A stretch of 64,000 bases of DNA from Pyropia yezoensis (lineage: Eukaryota; Rhodophyta; Bangiophyceae; Bangiales; Bangiaceae): NCBI GenBank assembly GCA_009829735.1, contig CM020620.1, positions 15,001,420 through 15,065,419 on the forward strand, in the 5' to 3' direction. Positions 12,901-23,341 of this stretch are shown here, in pieces. The notes beneath the pieces are model-generated. The model did not search any database. It saw only the letters and a list, made by a program, of their open reading frames with translations, and was not told where the DNA came from. Within the stretch, counting starts at the first letter, position 1, and each line of letters starts with the position of its first letter. The position numbers were made by a program, and so were the translations under genes.

Positions 12901-13401
12901 GCCATCAAGAGTGCAAATGAGGCGCGCTCGGCGTACGCAAATCGCCATCGCCGACCTTGCAAGATTGCCGTCGACGATCTGGTGCTCCTAAGTACCAAAA
13001 ACCCTATGCCAGACGCCTTTCAAGGCGCTCGGAAGCTGATGCCCAAGTACTCAGGACCCTATCGCGTCACTGAAAGCATTAATGATGTGACTTTCTGCCT
13101 GGATCTTCCCCAAGCGGTGCTCGATCGCAAGGTTCACAACGCCTTCCATGCGAGCTTGCTGAGGCCGTACCGCGCTGACCCGTACGGCCGACGTCCTCCC
13201 GTTCCGCCTCCGGTTACATTTCCGGACGGTTCGGTCGAGTACGAAGTCGACTCCATCATACGGTCACGAAAGCGCCGAGGACGACTACAGTACCTCGTCA
13301 AGTGGAAAGGCTGTGGCGTTAGCGAGAACTCCTTGCTGACAAAGCAAGACCTTGCGCACGCACCTGAGGTTTTGGACGCGTTCCTTCGGCGCGCGTCCTA
13401 A
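9910..13401 (+). pseudogene. pol: pol polyprotein of the Ty3/gypsy element (PR-RT-RNase H-IN-chromodomain)
   Basis: Domains in order: a protease-like segment (about 9.95-10.25 kb); reverse transcriptase (about 10.6-11.3 kb) with the YLDD active-site box; RNase H (about 11.45-11.85 kb; STDASGYAVG); integrase with an HHCC zinc-binding region (about 12.1-12.3 kb; CDLCQRNK) and the DDE core (SMDFITPLP, VVCDRDRIF, HPQTDGQTE); and a chromodomain at the end (about 13.24-13.39 kb; YLVKWKG). The chromodomain is the defining trait of chromoviruses and directs integration to marked chromatin. The region is broken, with about one break; otherwise it is very well preserved. Confidence 0.93.
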
Positions 13402-13412
13402 GGGGGGGGAGG
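13400..13412 (+). other. Polypurine tract of the Ty3/gypsy element
   Basis: A run of A and G only, directly in front of the 3' LTR; it primes plus-strand DNA synthesis in this family. Confidence 0.85.
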
Positions 13413-14285
13413 TGTAAGGATATGCCCCCTAAATCCCTAAGACTCTAGCTTCGGGGATAAGGACTCGGGCCTCTCCTTCCCTGTCCTTATTAGCCAACTC
13501 CTTCCAAGACGCATCAACTCCCTGGTAATTTGGAGATGCCGCGGTGTCCGGCCGAGATTCTACGGGTCGCGGACGGTCAGCACGAGAGCCGCGGATTGGC
13601 TACCCGTTAGTACCCTGACTCATCCCCGGACGGATATTTTCTCTCCGCGGATCAGAGGACTAACGGACCACAGGACAATCCACATCTCTGACTCATCGGC
13701 CAGCCGGAACAATCTCCCCACGAGCCAATGGGAACGACACGATTTGCTGACCCACCGGAGATTTTCGACCCGAAGACTGGCGTCTGGCTTACACGCCTCT
13801 GCGGCCTTTCCGGCCGACCGGCGTGTGAGGCCAGCCGCGCGGCGCTACGAGCGCCGCACGCCGCCCCAGCCCCCGCTTGGGGCTGTCTGGTGGGGCGCCT
13901 TAGGGCGCGCACACCCACCTTGACTTCTTCTGAGAGCCTATGCCTTGTTTTGAGCCCATTGGTGCCGCCCCCCCGGCGGCACGGGCAATCACATGCTTTG
14001 GGGCACCCTGGGTGCCCCCCCGGGGGTATATAATGCGTGAGTGCAGGCGCCACCCGGGGAGACCTCGGGGGGAACAACAAACACGGACACAACGACCTCC
14101 TTTACCCTCGAACCCCTCGACCCCCTCGACCCTCACCGACGTCACGCCCATCTTCTTCCCCACCCCCATCACCGTCACCCCGCCCGTCACCTTCCCCGCG
14201 CCCCGCAGCCTCATTGGCTTGCGCGGGCAGCTGACACCGTTCTCCAGTACATTGAGGGCTGCCCGGGTGTGGGTGGTGCCTCACA
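13413..14285 (+). repeat. 3' LTR of the Ty3/gypsy element
   Basis: 873 bp, about 99% identical to the 5' LTR, and followed by the CTCTT duplication. Confidence 0.95.
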
Positions 14286-15031
14286 CTCTTCCGAAGCTCG
14301 TCGGGTCAAGGTCAAATCCGTACCCGAGCTTAGTCAAATCCATCTCCCGCAAGTATCAGGCCGAGCTGATTACGGCGTTCGGTGAAGCATTGTTACCTGA
14401 GGAGTGGGCTGAGGCCAATGGCAAGATACATCCGTCAACATCTGCGGTTGAGACTCCGTTTCCATCGGGCGATAATTCAAGATTTGTGCTTCTGCCGCCG
14501 CGAAACAAGCCAGCATTGCTGTCCGGACTCGAGCTTGACGCGATGAATGCTGTTTTCGCGGCGGAGCGTGTGGACTCGGTGCCGGACACCATGCGCGGTC
14601 TGAAATATTTTCGCGTGTGACTGGAAAAAGGCGTTGTGGCGGGCTCACGGAGCTGCCCGTCAGACAACGACGGGGCACGTCGTCGAAACAATTTCGTGCG
14701 CGTGCGATCCAGCGACCGTGTGGAGGGTGCCGACGGAGCGGAGAAAGCGGTGAGCGTCACTGTCTATGGACTGGTCTTGCACTACGTGGCCGTTTTTGCG
14801 TTTGGATCACCCATGGCTTTTGCTTATATTGAGTGCATTCGGTCCGGCGGAGACCGTCTGGGCAAGTACGGTCTGCCTGAGACTCGCTTTGGGCTGCCTT
14901 GCTTCTCGAGCTTTGGGGGGCTCAGGCGTTACGTCGCCATGGGCGCCATCGATGCTGTTGTCGGAACGCTGTTCACCCGTGGAAAGCACCACATCCTTCA
15001 TCCGCGCGAGCCATTTTCTGGCCTTTCATGA
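14286..15031 (+). pseudogene. Tnp2-type transposase, 3' portion
   Basis: This continues the transposase directly after the nested retroelement. The five bases CTCTT are duplicated, and the codon CTT at 14288 carries on the same protein with PKLVGSRSNPYPSLV, the usual Tnp2 segment after the ERLIG motif. A TGA at 14618 interrupts the frame. The same frame then continues with NNFVRV, FAYIECIRSGGDRLGKYGLP and AIDAVVGTLF, a well-conserved C-terminal block of Tnp2/Plavaka proteins, and stops at 15031. That the two halves match so exactly shows the retroelement inserted into an existing transposase gene. Confidence 0.85.
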
Positions 15032-15847
15032 AAAGAGTCACTGTTCGTAAAGTTCTTGATTTGTTGCCCTTGAAAAGGTTGCCAATCGACCAGTAAACGT
15101 TCGCCATGAGTGCCCTGCCGCGGCGACTCGTCTGGGCTGGTGCTGGAGGGTTGATAAAGCGGCCGTGGGTCCGTGAAGAGCGCTCGTCCGTCACCTCCGC
15201 CCGTGCCCTGGTCATCGTGTTCGTGTACCGCCTCTCCTCGACGACCAAGGTTGTCACCACCAGGTGCAATGCCACAGCGACGGAGGCAGCGGGGTAATGC
15301 TCCTTCACCACCCCCACGTCGTTTTTTTCTTCGAAGGCGAGCACCTACCCCGGGTACGTAACTTCCCGTGGTCTCACGTCAGCATTACTAGTCCATGCGC
15401 CCCCCGCCCCCTTCCTGCCTCACTCTCTTTTCCTTTTCCCTCTTTTGCGTTCGCCCCTCGCGGGCGCACGGTCAATTTACGACGTACGCCATCCGGTTGG
15501 CGCATACTCTGACCCTTGGGCGGCGCGCTTCATCTTCTTTTGGAGCGTTTGTCTCTTCGCCTGCTTACCCCTGCTTTTCTTTCTTTCTCAGTCAATGGAC
15601 TGGCGGCTGCAGCTGCTGCGGCAGCCGATCTAGAGATCAGTCCGGCAAGCGCCGCAGTTCCTGGACCTGTGGACGTGGCTTGTTTCCCAGCGGGCGTCGC
15701 CCCCCCCCCCTTCCCCCTCCTGCGGCGGGCATCGCCGTCCCCCCCTCTGCTGCGGGCGTGGCCGCCTTTGCTCTTTCTTCGAGCGTCGCTGCCCTCCCTT
15801 CTGCTGCTGTCGCGCCGTCACACTCGGCCTAGGTGCGGCTGCCTTGA
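15032..15847. other. Non-coding stretch inside the CACTA-like element
   Basis: This lies between the end of the Tnp2 frame and the second frame. It has pyrimidine-rich DNA and a good splice acceptor (TTTCTTTCTCAG|TCAATGG, near 15590-15600), so it may hold introns or the promoter of the downstream frame. No protein match was seen. Confidence 0.35.
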
Positions 15848-17206
15848 CCGTCGTCGAGTGGACCGGGCCGGCGGGTCGCACGGCCGTCGCGTAGGCGCAC
15901 CAACGGCCGCGGAGGCTTCTACATCTCGGAAGGCAACACAGACCACCGGACGGTGATTGCGCCCAAGAAAGCTATCGCAAAGAACAATGTGTACGGCTCT
16001 GCTTTGGGCACCAATGAGAATGATCGAGACCACTTGTCGAAGGCCGTGTCGGCGGCCGTGGTGCACTTGCCAGGTAAAACGTTTTGCAACCACTCTGACC
16101 GGCAGTTGGAAGCGGCGATTCGTACTGTTGAGGCCGCGGACGCCCGTTTGAAGGTTTGCGTTGCGAGTTGGGGGGCTTGCTCTCTACTGGCTCGCTCACT
16201 TATGTGGCAAACGTGTAATTTTTCCGACGGCTTTTCCATGACGCAGCCCGCCGCCCCTTCGGCGTCTGCCCCAGAGCCTGCCTCGAGCGCCCCCAGTCCT
16301 GTCTCTCTTCACCCTCCGCTTGCTCATGCTACTCAGTTCGCGGCCGCGCCAGTGGGTGGTGCCAATATCGCCCGGGCTGCTTGGCCATTGCCCGCTGGCG
16401 CCCCACCCCACCCCCCCGCCCCCGCTGTCTGGTCGGCTGCCGCACAGGTCGGCCGTGCCAACGCCCTCGGAGGTGCTGGGTCGACGCCCGCTGGCGCCCC
16501 CGACCTTTCTCTCGGCCCCGCTACTCAGTTTGCGGCCGCACCGGGGGGTGGCGACGAGACCCCCCCGGCTGCTTGGCCAGTAGCCGCCGCTCCTCGCCAC
16601 TCTTCTCGTGCTCCCGCCGGCAGGTCGGCCGCCGCGCCGGGGGGTGGTGCCGGCGGCATCTGGGCTGCTTGGCTGGCGTCGGCAGGCGCCGCCACCACCT
16701 TCCCCACGTTTGCGGTGCCGTCGGCGGCCGTGCCGGACGGTGGTGCCGACACAACCTGGGCTGACTGCTCGGCGGCCGCTGGCGCCCCCCCCCCCTCTCC
16801 GATCGGCCCCACCGTCCTGTCTATGGCCGCACCTGGGGGTGGCGCGTGGCGTTCTACGCCTGCAGTGGCACCGGCGGTTGTGCTAGAGGACGACACGCCT
16901 GCGTACCGGGTTGCTTGGGCCTCGCCTGGGTACGTCACCACGACGCCCCCCACCGCCCCTTCTCGTTCGCCGGCTGCGCCGGTGGGCGCGGAGGGCGTCA
17001 GCGCGGCTGGCTGGGCTGCGCCCGGGGTGGTCGCCTCGGCGCCCCCCTCTTATGTTGCTCGGATCGCGCCTGCGCCAACGGATAGACCGGGGTTATCACC
17101 GGCTGCTGCAGGACCAGCGCCCGGGCCTGTTACCACGAGCGGTGAGGCTCCGGTTCGTGGGCTTCCCAGATCGGAAGATGAGTTGCTTCGTCGCCTCGTG
17201 GGCTAG
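15848..17206 (+). CDS. Unrecognised Ala/Pro/Gly repeat protein inside the CACTA-like element
   Basis: This open frame has no ATG at its left edge and is probably an exon. Its first ~130 codons have a normal composition (for example VYGSALGTNENDRDHLSKAV) and no recognised domain. The rest, about 16.3-17.05 kb, is a degenerate tandem repeat of roughly 32 residues with the core SAAAPGGGAD ... AAWP..AGAPP, about seven copies. It ends in a short charged tail (RSEDELLRRLVG). It lies between the transposase and the right subterminal motif cluster, where two-gene EnSpm/CACTA elements keep their accessory DNA-binding gene. Such a role is inference from position only. Confidence 0.4.
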   Translation, partial: PSSSGPGRRVARPSRRRTNGRGGFYISEGNTDHRTVIAPKKAIAKNNVYGSALGTNENDRDHLSKAVSAAVVHLPGKTFCNHSDRQLEAAIRTVEAADARLKVCVASWGACSLLARSLMWQTCNFSDGFSMTQPAAPSASAPEPASSAPSPVSLHPPLAHATQFAAAPVGGANIARAAWPLPAGAPPHPPAPAVWSAAAQVGRANALGGAGSTPAGAPDLSLGPATQFAAAPGGGDETPPAAWPVAAAPRHSSRAPAGRSAAAPGGGAGGIWAAWLASAGAATTFPTFAVPSAAVPDGGADTTWADCSAAAGAPPPSPIGPTVLSMAAPGGGAWRSTPAVAPAVVLEDDTPAYRVAWASPGYVTTTPPTAPSRSPAAPVGAEGVSAAGWAAPGVVASAPPSYVARIAPAPTDRPGLSPAAAGPAPGPVTTSGEAPVRGLPRSEDELLRRLVG

Positions 17207-17274
17207 TCATAAATTAATGAACGAGTGTAAAGGAACGATGAAGCGTCGCTTGTAAGCACAAAGAACGCTTCCAC

Positions 17275-17481
17275 ATGACCTGATTATCCCGGCACCAGGA
17301 TCTGGTCATCCAGGCACCCCGTGCCTGGTTATCCAGGTAGATCGTGTTGGTTATCCTGGCCACTTGGGCGGGATAACCAGGCATCTCGATCGCGGAGGAG
17401 CAATGTCCGCCTATCAAAGTCCAGCCGATCAAGGGCCAGGATAACCAGCCACTGCCAGGATAACCCGCCCCAAATTTCCCG
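17275..17481. repeat. Right subterminal and terminal repeats of the CACTA-like element
   Basis: This contains GCCTGGTTATCC (17323-17334), GGATAACCAGGC (17371-17382) and near copies at about 17283, 17350, 17445 and 17457, in both orientations. It ends with AAATTTCCCG (17472-17481), the complement of the left end. Confidence 0.6.
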
Positions 17482-18420
17482 TAGGGCGAGGGCAGCCAAG
17501 GGACGCCCGCCGCCTCCATCCAGCAGCCATCCTCGAGCTCCTGCGCCAGCGACGCCCCCCGTGGTTGACCCCATACACGCGCGCCTTCGAGCTTGTTCCG
17601 AAACATTGACTAAATCGACAGCAACTGTCGATTTCCTGTGGGCGCGAACGCGCACCGCCTGCCACGATCACTGAGCCACGGACGGGAAATCGGCGACGCC
17701 ACGGGTGTCACCCGCATCGTCAGCTTCTCTCGCCTGGTCCCGCTCGCTCAACGCTTCACCCTCTCGCGACTGTCTTCTCACACCTAGTTCAGGGGAGTCG
17801 CTGGGACTTCAAAAAAGACGAGTTACAGGAAGCATCCGCGTTTTCAAGAGGCGCTTTCGCGCGGCTTTTGCCGTGGTACGCACCATCTTCAGTCCACCCC
17901 GCTATCGACCGAATCGTTCATTGACCCCCCCAGCCTTCTTAGTCACCGTCAGCATCTCGCCGTCGGGGCGCTCGGATCGTACTTCCCACCGTTGATTTTC
18001 CGTGCTTTGACCTTGGTCGGCGGTGCCTGCGCAACTCGAGAATGAGCGCTTCAGCATTGGATGAAACCCGACCGAATGTTTCAGCGTGTCGCCGTGAAGC
18101 GGTTTAAAGCGCTTATGTAGCGCTCAGGGCTATGGTGCAACCAATGGGGTGACATAACTCTTGTAGTGCCCATGCAAGGTTACCACGCGTGTCTGCACCG
18201 CGACTTGTTTTCGTTCTTTCTTTCTCAGCGCCGACCAGGTTCTTCCCTTATCTTTCTGTTGGCGTAGTGGTGTACATGAGGCTGCCTGTTTTAAGGTCTA
18301 TCTCATGCAAAAAGGCCGATGGGCAACCCCCATCACTGCTTCAGAAACCAATCATGAAGCCGCAATGGCTGAAGGACGCTCCGCACACATTATGGCATCT
18401 CGGGTACCCGGCACATGGGT
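17482..18420. other. Intergenic DNA, nothing recognised
   Basis: Mixed composition; short frames only. No protein resemblance or clear repeat was seen. Confidence 0.4.
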
Positions 18421-18835
18421 ACAGCCGATCACCAAAAAAACTGTGCACTCAGAAGAGCCGGCAGCAAGAGCGACAATTCAAAAAATTAGCACGACGTGGC
18501 TACGATTTCCTAAATATGCCACCTGAAAGACTCAACATTGCATGGCAACAAGATTCGGACGAAGACGTTAGACCAGGCGCCAACTGTGATGGGCCCCGCC
18601 CCAGTCCGTCTGTAGACCGAGAAAAAACTTTTGCGAGAGCGCCGCTGCCGCCACCGCAGTCACGCGGGGAGCCGGTGGTGTCGCTTTTACCCGCCGACAC
18701 GGGGTGAACACCAATGACGTTCACATCCAACGCCAATAGCGCACAGTACGATGACAAGTCCTCGTCAGACATGGCTAGAACGGCCGGACGTCAAGTCTGA
18801 CTGGGCAGGCGACGGCCGTCGGCCGGGATCGCGCA
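18421..18835 (+). repeat. Dispersed repeat family R, copy R1
   Basis: It begins ACAGCCGATCACC and matches, with scattered differences, the reverse complement of 30377 down to about 29960. Shared landmarks are ACTGTGCACTCAGAAGAGCC, CCCGCCGACACGGGGTGAAC and GGCCGTCGGCCGGGA. Similarity ends near 18835, before the open frame carried by the longer copies. Confidence 0.75.
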
Positions 18836-21800
18836 CTAGGCTGTTTCACAATCGTAAGTTCCATGTTGCTTGCCCGGCACCGACTGACTTGGACATCTAA
18901 TGTAAACTAAAACTTCGCAATCGAGTATGAATATAGGTCGACGACCGTCTGTGTTCACTCACAGGAGCGCTCCCCAGGCTGGCCGGTTTTGTCTGGACCC
19001 CCGGGGGGTTCACAGTTTGCTACAGACAGCTGAAAAAACCGCACCTCGCGCTCAACGTGACCGCAGCCCTTCTGCGGCGCGTCTGAGAGAGGTCCGATCA
19101 AATTAACCTCTCTACTTCGGTCCCTATTCCCACAATTTCGCTTGAAGCTGACACGCGTGAGAAGCCCCGCGTCTCGTAACGCCTGCGCTGTTTGCCAAGT
19201 GTCACGTGCGCAGCGAGTGTCCGTGCCGCGCGTGCCTCAGATGCGGAAACCACGTGCGCATCGCCCAAATGCCTATTCTGACGCGGAGGGCACACGGAAA
19301 TAGACTTTTCCGCGCGTGTCTTACGTCCCTGGGGAGCCCGACCCACGGCGCGCTTTCAGCCACTCCACGTCCCTCGGCCGTCCTCCCTGGACTTCGCGCG
19401 TGCGCTGCTTTTCTTTTCTCGTTGCGTGCACTCCGGCGGCTGGGGTGCCTGAGATGGCACGCGGCGTGCGCAATCGGGTGCTGGCTCGCTTACCGACGCG
19501 CCTGCTGCTCTTCACGTTGCTGCTGACACTCAGCGAGAGCGGCGCCTTGCCTTCAGGACCCCGAGTGCCAAGTTTAGGTGAGAAGAATTGCTTTCGATTA
19601 CTGTGGGTGCTTCCCGCCACTGCTCTGCACACGGCGTCGCGCCGCCGGCACCTCACTGCGTCGCGCGTCCCTCGACGCAGGTGCAGGGATTGGAATGTGA
19701 ACCACTTCGTGCAGAGCTCGGCCGAGACGATCATGTGGCGTTCTGGCCGGCAGGGCGGAGAGACGGGTCCTCGTGAGGTGGCCGGGGTCCCAGTTGCCCA
19801 AGTTGCGAGTCGCATCGCGGCGACTGGTGACCCGTTGACAGGTGGCCCGGGGTTTTTGGCAACACACCCGGCGCCCTGATTGGCCACCTCGCCAGGATTC
19901 GTCAGGAGCGGTGGACACGTGGGCCCTGTCTGCCATTGGCTGATCACTGCTTTTCGTTTCTTCTCTTTTTCTTGCGTGTTTTCGTGATACCCCCTTTTTT
20001 CCCACTGGGTTTTTTTTGGAAGGGTGACATCTGTGTGTGGGGTGATTCTTGTGTGCTTTTGCTTTGGTGTCCGGGGGTTGATTGGTGACCCCCGGCGCCC
20101 CGGGGTGGCCCTGGTGTAGGGGCTGCACCGGTTTTGGCCCGGTGAGTGGCCGGTGCCTCGCAGGCACCTGGCCCGCTGCGGGCGCCCTCTGGAGGCCCCT
20201 CTCGGAGGCCCTCGAGGAGGGTGAGGAGGGTTCCAGAGGGGTGCTCCGGGGTCTCCCCGGGGCCATCTTGTAAAATCAACAGTGATTTGGGTCCTTGCTG
20301 CCTCGAGCTTTTGTCCTTCTCACCTTTGCCTCTGACGGGGCCGGCGAGTGGATTACTCTTGGGCTCTCACCTGTTCCTTCATGACCAGGCTGTGGATCCG
20401 TGTGTTCGGGCGCGGTTGTTGGGTCCGAGAGCAGTAAACGCTACAGCGTCCAGTGCGCCAGGAGGCGGGGGCTGGCGAGGGGGAGCCTCACCGTGCCGTC
20501 GGTAGGCGCGGAAGAAGGAGCGGCCGCGGAGGGGCCGCCCTGCGGCGTGGTGGGGGTGGAGAGGACCGTCGCGCGGGGGAGCCGGGGGGGGAAGGAGGCG
20601 CGCCGTGGCGAGGGGGGGGGGGGGGAAGCTGTACGGCGGGGCGCGGGGGGGGGCGCGGGCGTACCGCCGGCGGGACGGCTGCGCTCGCGCTGACGGGAGC
20701 GGCTGCGCGACACCTCGGCCCGAGGTTGCCTTATGTCAGTAGAGGACGGCACAAGTAAGTATATGTAGCTGTGCAGGCACACGTGTCCCCAGCGGGCGTC
20801 GATGGCCTAGGGGCAGCGGGCGGGTGTGGTGCCTCGACCCCCGAGCTTCTTGAAATCTGGGGCAGGTGGTGGTCCGTCCGTGCGTCGGCGCCGACAGCAG
20901 ATCAGACCTCAGCAGGCGTAGGGGGCATGGTGGAGAGGAATATTTCTCATGGACGCAATCTAATTGGCCGTCCCTCATTCTCAGGGGGCACTTGCCTTGC
21001 GTTGATTGGAGGCAGATGGCAGCACGGCGGCATCACAAAATAACTGGTCACAGGGTTGTCACAACACAGAGAGCCACAGGGCCGCCGCACAACAGGGGTG
21101 TCACAGAGCTGTGGTGCGTGCCCCTTCTGGGCTGAGTTTGAGGGGGTAAAAAACCAGGGCCGGCCACTTGGCAAATGTGCGCACTAGTCACGCCTCCTGA
21201 TCACCTAGTGGGGCGGGCTGGGCCGCTCGCCCCGCCACGCGACAGGTGGCGGGGGGAGCGCGGGGTTCGGACCAAAAAACTAATCCAGGCCCTTGTCTCG
21301 CGTGGGGAGAGCCTGGGAAGAGGGGAAGTCACGCGCGCGTGACACCTCACATGACGCGACGCATGACCGCCGCGCCGAAGCATCCCTGTGACGTGCCACC
21401 TCGCACACTGCGCGAAAATTTGAGAGGAGCGAACGGCCTGCCGGCGTCGGGGCCGGGGGATCAGAGACCCCGTCGTATGTGCCAGAATTTTGGGGGACGC
21501 GGGGGGGGGAAAGGGCCAGCAAGGCGTCGGGGCCGGCGTCAGGGAAAGACGATCAACCACGTTGGGTCGTATACAGTAGACTTCAGGGCTGCGCGAGTGG
21601 GGGGCGCGCCAGGCAGGCTTCAAGGCCACTGATTATTCATGAGAGACGACTGTGAGACGTCTGAGCAGAGCGCTCTATGCCGTCTGTCGCAGCAGAGATG
21701 CCCAGCCATACACTGTCCGCGTCTCGTTGCTAAGGACACTTGTGGCGAGTAGCAAACGAAGACCGAAATACCGGACGCATCGAAGCGTTTGCAACCCTTA

Positions 21801-22349
21801 ATCAACCGATTTTGGTCGAATCCGGGCCGAACAGCATCGAAAAAGAGTCATTAGGCTGCTCAAGAAAGGCGCCGTGCGCCCAGGCAGCCGTCAGTGGCAC
21901 TAGTTTGAGCTACCACGAGCATATGCGGCTCAGAGCAACTGAGCTCTTACAATTTCACGCGCACTGCTGCACGCTCGCGCACTGCCTAAAGCGGATAGGT
22001 TCTGTCATCGGTGAGCTCTTTCTCAACGTTGAGCCCTCCAGCCGCCGACATTGAGCGACCGTGCTGACGTGTCTGAGCGATTTTCCCAGCGAGAGCGGAA
22101 TGCACCGCTCGGACGCGACCAGCCGGAGGCTATCGGAATAAGTGAGCATTCGTTCTGCTGTAATGCACCGATAGTCTGATCATTACACGCGCTAATCTTT
22201 CGAGCCGTCGCTTGGAGAGACTCTTCGGATCGGTTTCTGGGTGAGTAAGGGTGGCTTTGTCGTTTCTTTCCGGTCACGAGAGGATTCTCGCCGATGTTTT
22301 CGCCTGTTGCTCCTTCGGCTGTCTTGACGGGCTCGACAGCGTCGCCGCA
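18836..22349. other. Intergenic DNA with no firm gene
   Basis: No recognised protein. At 20.1-20.27 kb there are several short inverted repeats (for example GTGCCTCGCAGGCAC, and GCCCGCTGCGGGC) in succession. A G-run of about 14 lies near 20610. One possible signal-peptide exon is listed separately. Confidence 0.35.
19454..19577 (+). CDS. Possible first exon with a signal peptide
   Basis: ATG 19454 opens a peptide with a basic start (MARGVRNR), a strong hydrophobic core (LLLFTLLLTL) and a small-residue end, as in a secretory signal. It is followed by a good donor (TTTAG|GTGAGAAG). No convincing second exon was found: the nearest acceptor leads to a stop. It may be a gene fragment or chance. 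Confidence 0.2.
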
Positions 22350-22560
22350 GGTGGTCCAGCACGAACCCGAGCTGTTTGGGCTATGTAGCCCCTGTGTCGG
22401 CCCCAAGTACATTGTGTGTTCGACCCCGTCCGTCACGCCCGATAGTACCGTGACTATCTGGATAGTCGAGCCAATCAGAGGCGCTCACGATTGCACACAT
22501 GGCATTCTGAATCGGTCATTTTAGACCGTCAGTCCCACATCGGTGGACGTCCCTTGAGAC
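22350..22560 (+). repeat. Dispersed repeat family S, copy S1
   Basis: Matches 54890-55290 in order and direction at roughly 70%: GGGCATGTAGCCC-like core, then CAAGTACATTG, then CCCGATAG, and the tail TTTTAGACCGTCAGTC. It lacks the 200-bp insertion present in S2. A reading like SYFGHVAHV in S2 faintly recalls the end of non-LTR reverse transcriptases, but that is not enough to name it. Confidence 0.55.
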
Positions 22561-23341
22561 TCCTCCACCCCAGCACCTGCCGACCGGGCCACACCAATTT
22601 TCACGACAAAAAAAGCAGAAAGCCCATGAATCCACGTTTGACTCACTATCGAGCGAAGTATCGCTGACTTACGAAAGTCCCGGATTAAGTGCAGAAGGAG
22701 GACCGGGTCAGACTAGCTGACTGCCGCCCCTCGTATCGCCTTTTTTACCCAAATCCCCGTCGAAACCCCGTCGAGGCCCGTCGAGGCCCGTTGACCCATC
22801 GAATGGCTGTTTCGATGGGCGTTTCCAGCTCGTCGAGATCTCCGTCGAATGGCCATTTTCGAACGGGCCCCGGTCTACAAGACCCCAACTGCTTGATGGT
22901 TCTTTGACACGCGCCCCCCCCCGTTCCACCGTCCCCTCTCTATGTTTCGACCGAAGCCGTAAGACCCCGGCGTCGGACACCCCTTTGGTTGGCCAGGCAT
23001 TCGCTGTAATGACGAACTGAGGTCGACCACCAGCAACGGCGAGACGGCAACAGCGACAGAGGCGGTCCTGGTGGACTCGGGGAGTCTGTGTGCCTTCTCG
23101 GCGCCGCTGAGCCTATCGCTGCTGCCAGAACAGCACCGGTCGCCACCGTCGTCAAATGCCAGCGCCTCCGTTCTGCCACTTGTCTGCCCCTGTTAAAAGG
23201 GCGACGAGAACATCCGGCACCGACGTCGAAGAGGAGGTCGCTGACCAGGTTTTTTTTTCTTTTTGTCTCCTTGTTTTTCTTAGAAGAGCACTCACCTCTC
23301 CTCTGCGCAAAAAAGAAAATTACAGAACAAGCGCTAACGGC
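22561..23341. other. Intergenic DNA, nothing recognised
   Basis: Short GTCGAGGCCC repeats near 22770 and T-rich tracts near 23250-23280. No gene was seen. Confidence 0.35.

Larger units (their letters stand above)
6922..14285 (+). mobile_element. Ty3/gypsy LTR retrotransposon, chromovirus clade, nested in the CACTA-like element
   Basis: This is a 7364-bp element with two 873-bp LTRs beginning TGTAAGG and ending CACA, and a 5-bp target duplication CTCTT (6917-6921 and 14286-14290). A polypurine tract directly precedes the 3' LTR. Internal order is a leader region with an accessory frame, gag, then pol with protease, reverse transcriptase, RNase H, integrase and a C-terminal chromodomain; this order and the chromodomain place it in the chromoviruses. 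The LTRs differ at about ten positions (roughly 1%), so the insertion is young. The copy appears broken, with about two breaks in its coding regions. Confidence 0.95.
4213..17481 (+). mobile_element. EnSpm/CACTA-like (Tnp2-type) transposon with nested retroelement
   Basis: The likely ends share the inverted word CGGGAAATTT (4213-4222, and its complement at 17472-17481). Just inside both ends lie copies of a 12-bp motif, GGATAACCAGGC: exact at 4229-4240, 17323-17334 (inverted) and 17371-17382, with several near copies around them. Subterminal clusters of a short motif are typical of EnSpm/CACTA elements, where they bind an accessory protein. Between the ends lie a Tnp2-type transposase gene and a second unrecognised frame. 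A Ty3/gypsy element of 7364 bp sits inside the transposase gene. The exact outer ends and the target duplication are not settled; the pogo-like element abuts the left end. Confidence 0.6.
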
